This document shows positions 63,301 to 64,000 of a stretch of 64,000 bases of DNA, one piece after another (within the stretch, counting starts at the first letter, position 1; each line of letters starts with the position of its first letter). The DNA is taken from contig NW_019091418.1 of assembly GCF_001949145.1 (NCBI RefSeq), positions 2,371,061 to 2,435,060 on the forward strand, read 5' to 3'. Below the pieces are notes generated by a model, which was not told where the DNA came from, searched no databases, and saw only the letters and a list, made by a program, of their open reading frames with translations. Made by a program: the position numbers and the translations under genes. This stretch comes from Acanthaster planci. Lineage: Eukaryota > Echinodermata > Asteroidea > Valvatida > Acanthasteridae.

Positions 63301-64000
63301 GGATGTCAGACAGATGAGCCGGACTGGCTCCACCTGAACCCATCAAGGGGAGTCTGCGTTGTCACAGCTAAACAGCCCTACTCCACTCAGCAAACACACT
63401 TGCCCATTAAACTGGGCCAATATGACAGTGATAAGCGCTTCCTAATTACGTGCACACACTGAACTTTGGAAAACTTCAGCCCTCCTCCATACCTGGGCCA
63501 TTATCAAGTTCCGATTACTTTGGCACAGCTGTGCATGTCTCTGACAGCAGGTGTAGTAGAGGCTGCAGCACAGCCGTTATTTGAGAAATTTTGCATTATA
63601 AAGTGGCCTAAGGTGCTCCTGAAGAAGAGAAGACCACCAGCAATGAAATGAACAAAAATGGCATTTTTACAAACATTCGTAAGGTATTCATTAGGCACTG
63701 CTCTTAAACAACGTAATAAACAATGTGTACCTTGTGCTGTCAAGAGGGCTCAAGAAAAAAAACTCAGGAAAAGAAAAACTGATTCAACTAGGAATGGATA
63801 AAATGTAGCTGATGTTCTCAATTTTCAAGCTGTCTTAGCAAACTTACAAGTAATGAACAGTTCACAAGGTGCACAGTTTGTTCCACTCGGAAAGTTAATT
63901 AACACAATATACAAAGGCATTCCAAGCAGTCATGAAGACCTGGCCAGTCTCTCCACTGGCATTCTACTTCTCAGAGTTTTTGCAAAAAGACAAGCATTGA
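60357..64000 (-). other. presumed 5' KIF26 intron, one coding-like stretch
   Basis: The linker exon starts in phase 2, so this is intronic and the start codon is outside the window. A minus-strand open stretch at 61079-61348 has a coding-like composition (block LEEGFDKYIRQGRAEEELKA) but shows no KIF26 N-terminal signature and no clean splice sites. It may be a retroelement or processed-gene fragment. I recognise nothing else. Confidence 0.3.

Overview
This is a eukaryotic window: genes are split by GT-AG introns, intergenic DNA is long and AT-rich, and mobile-element debris is common. The DNA is full of the palindrome TACATGTA. The best-conserved gene (KIF26 kinesin), an invertebrate-style small adaptor-like gene and foldback-type transposons together suggest a marine invertebrate, probably an echinoderm. 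The species call is inference.

Layout: (1) 1-5 kb is retroelement debris, with a frameshifted non-LTR reverse transcriptase (195-760) and a separate LINE C-terminal tail (3.97-4.65 kb). (2) 5.0-9.6 kb is a plus-strand gene reconstructed here from six exons. All five introns are phase 1 and every internal exon is a multiple of 3. It predicts 294 aa, with a domain that resembles the TRADD-N-like adaptor module of invertebrate immune proteins (tentative). (3) 12.7-19.9 kb holds eight arrays of one ~16-bp tandem repeat family, arranged as left arms (CAACTC strand) and right arms (GAGTTG strand). The outermost pair on the right (17.65/19.88 kb) brackets a decayed MULE-type transposase. I read this as a cluster of foldback-like Mutator transposons: one decayed autonomous copy and three non-autonomous ones, one nested in another. 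(4) 21.1-22.0 kb is an intact short-chain dehydrogenase/reductase with its coding region in one exon. (5) 22-27 kb has no gene I can support. (6) About 27.2-60.4 kb on the minus strand is a KIF26-family kinesin, the main gene. Eleven coding exons join in frame into at least 2036 codons, including a 4.36-kb exon. The 5' exons lie beyond the right edge. (7) 60.4-64 kb is probably the next KIF26 intron.

KIF26 proteins are atypical kinesins whose motor domain binds microtubules but has lost the ATPase motifs, and this copy shows the same decayed switch motifs. Its C-terminal end is unsettled. The last well-supported exon ends in UGA two bases before a usable splice donor, and the following open exon is in exactly the compatible phase.

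The genes here do not form an obvious functional cluster. The most unusual feature is the foldback/MULE cluster, followed by the small adaptor-like gene and the KIF26 C-terminal arrangement.
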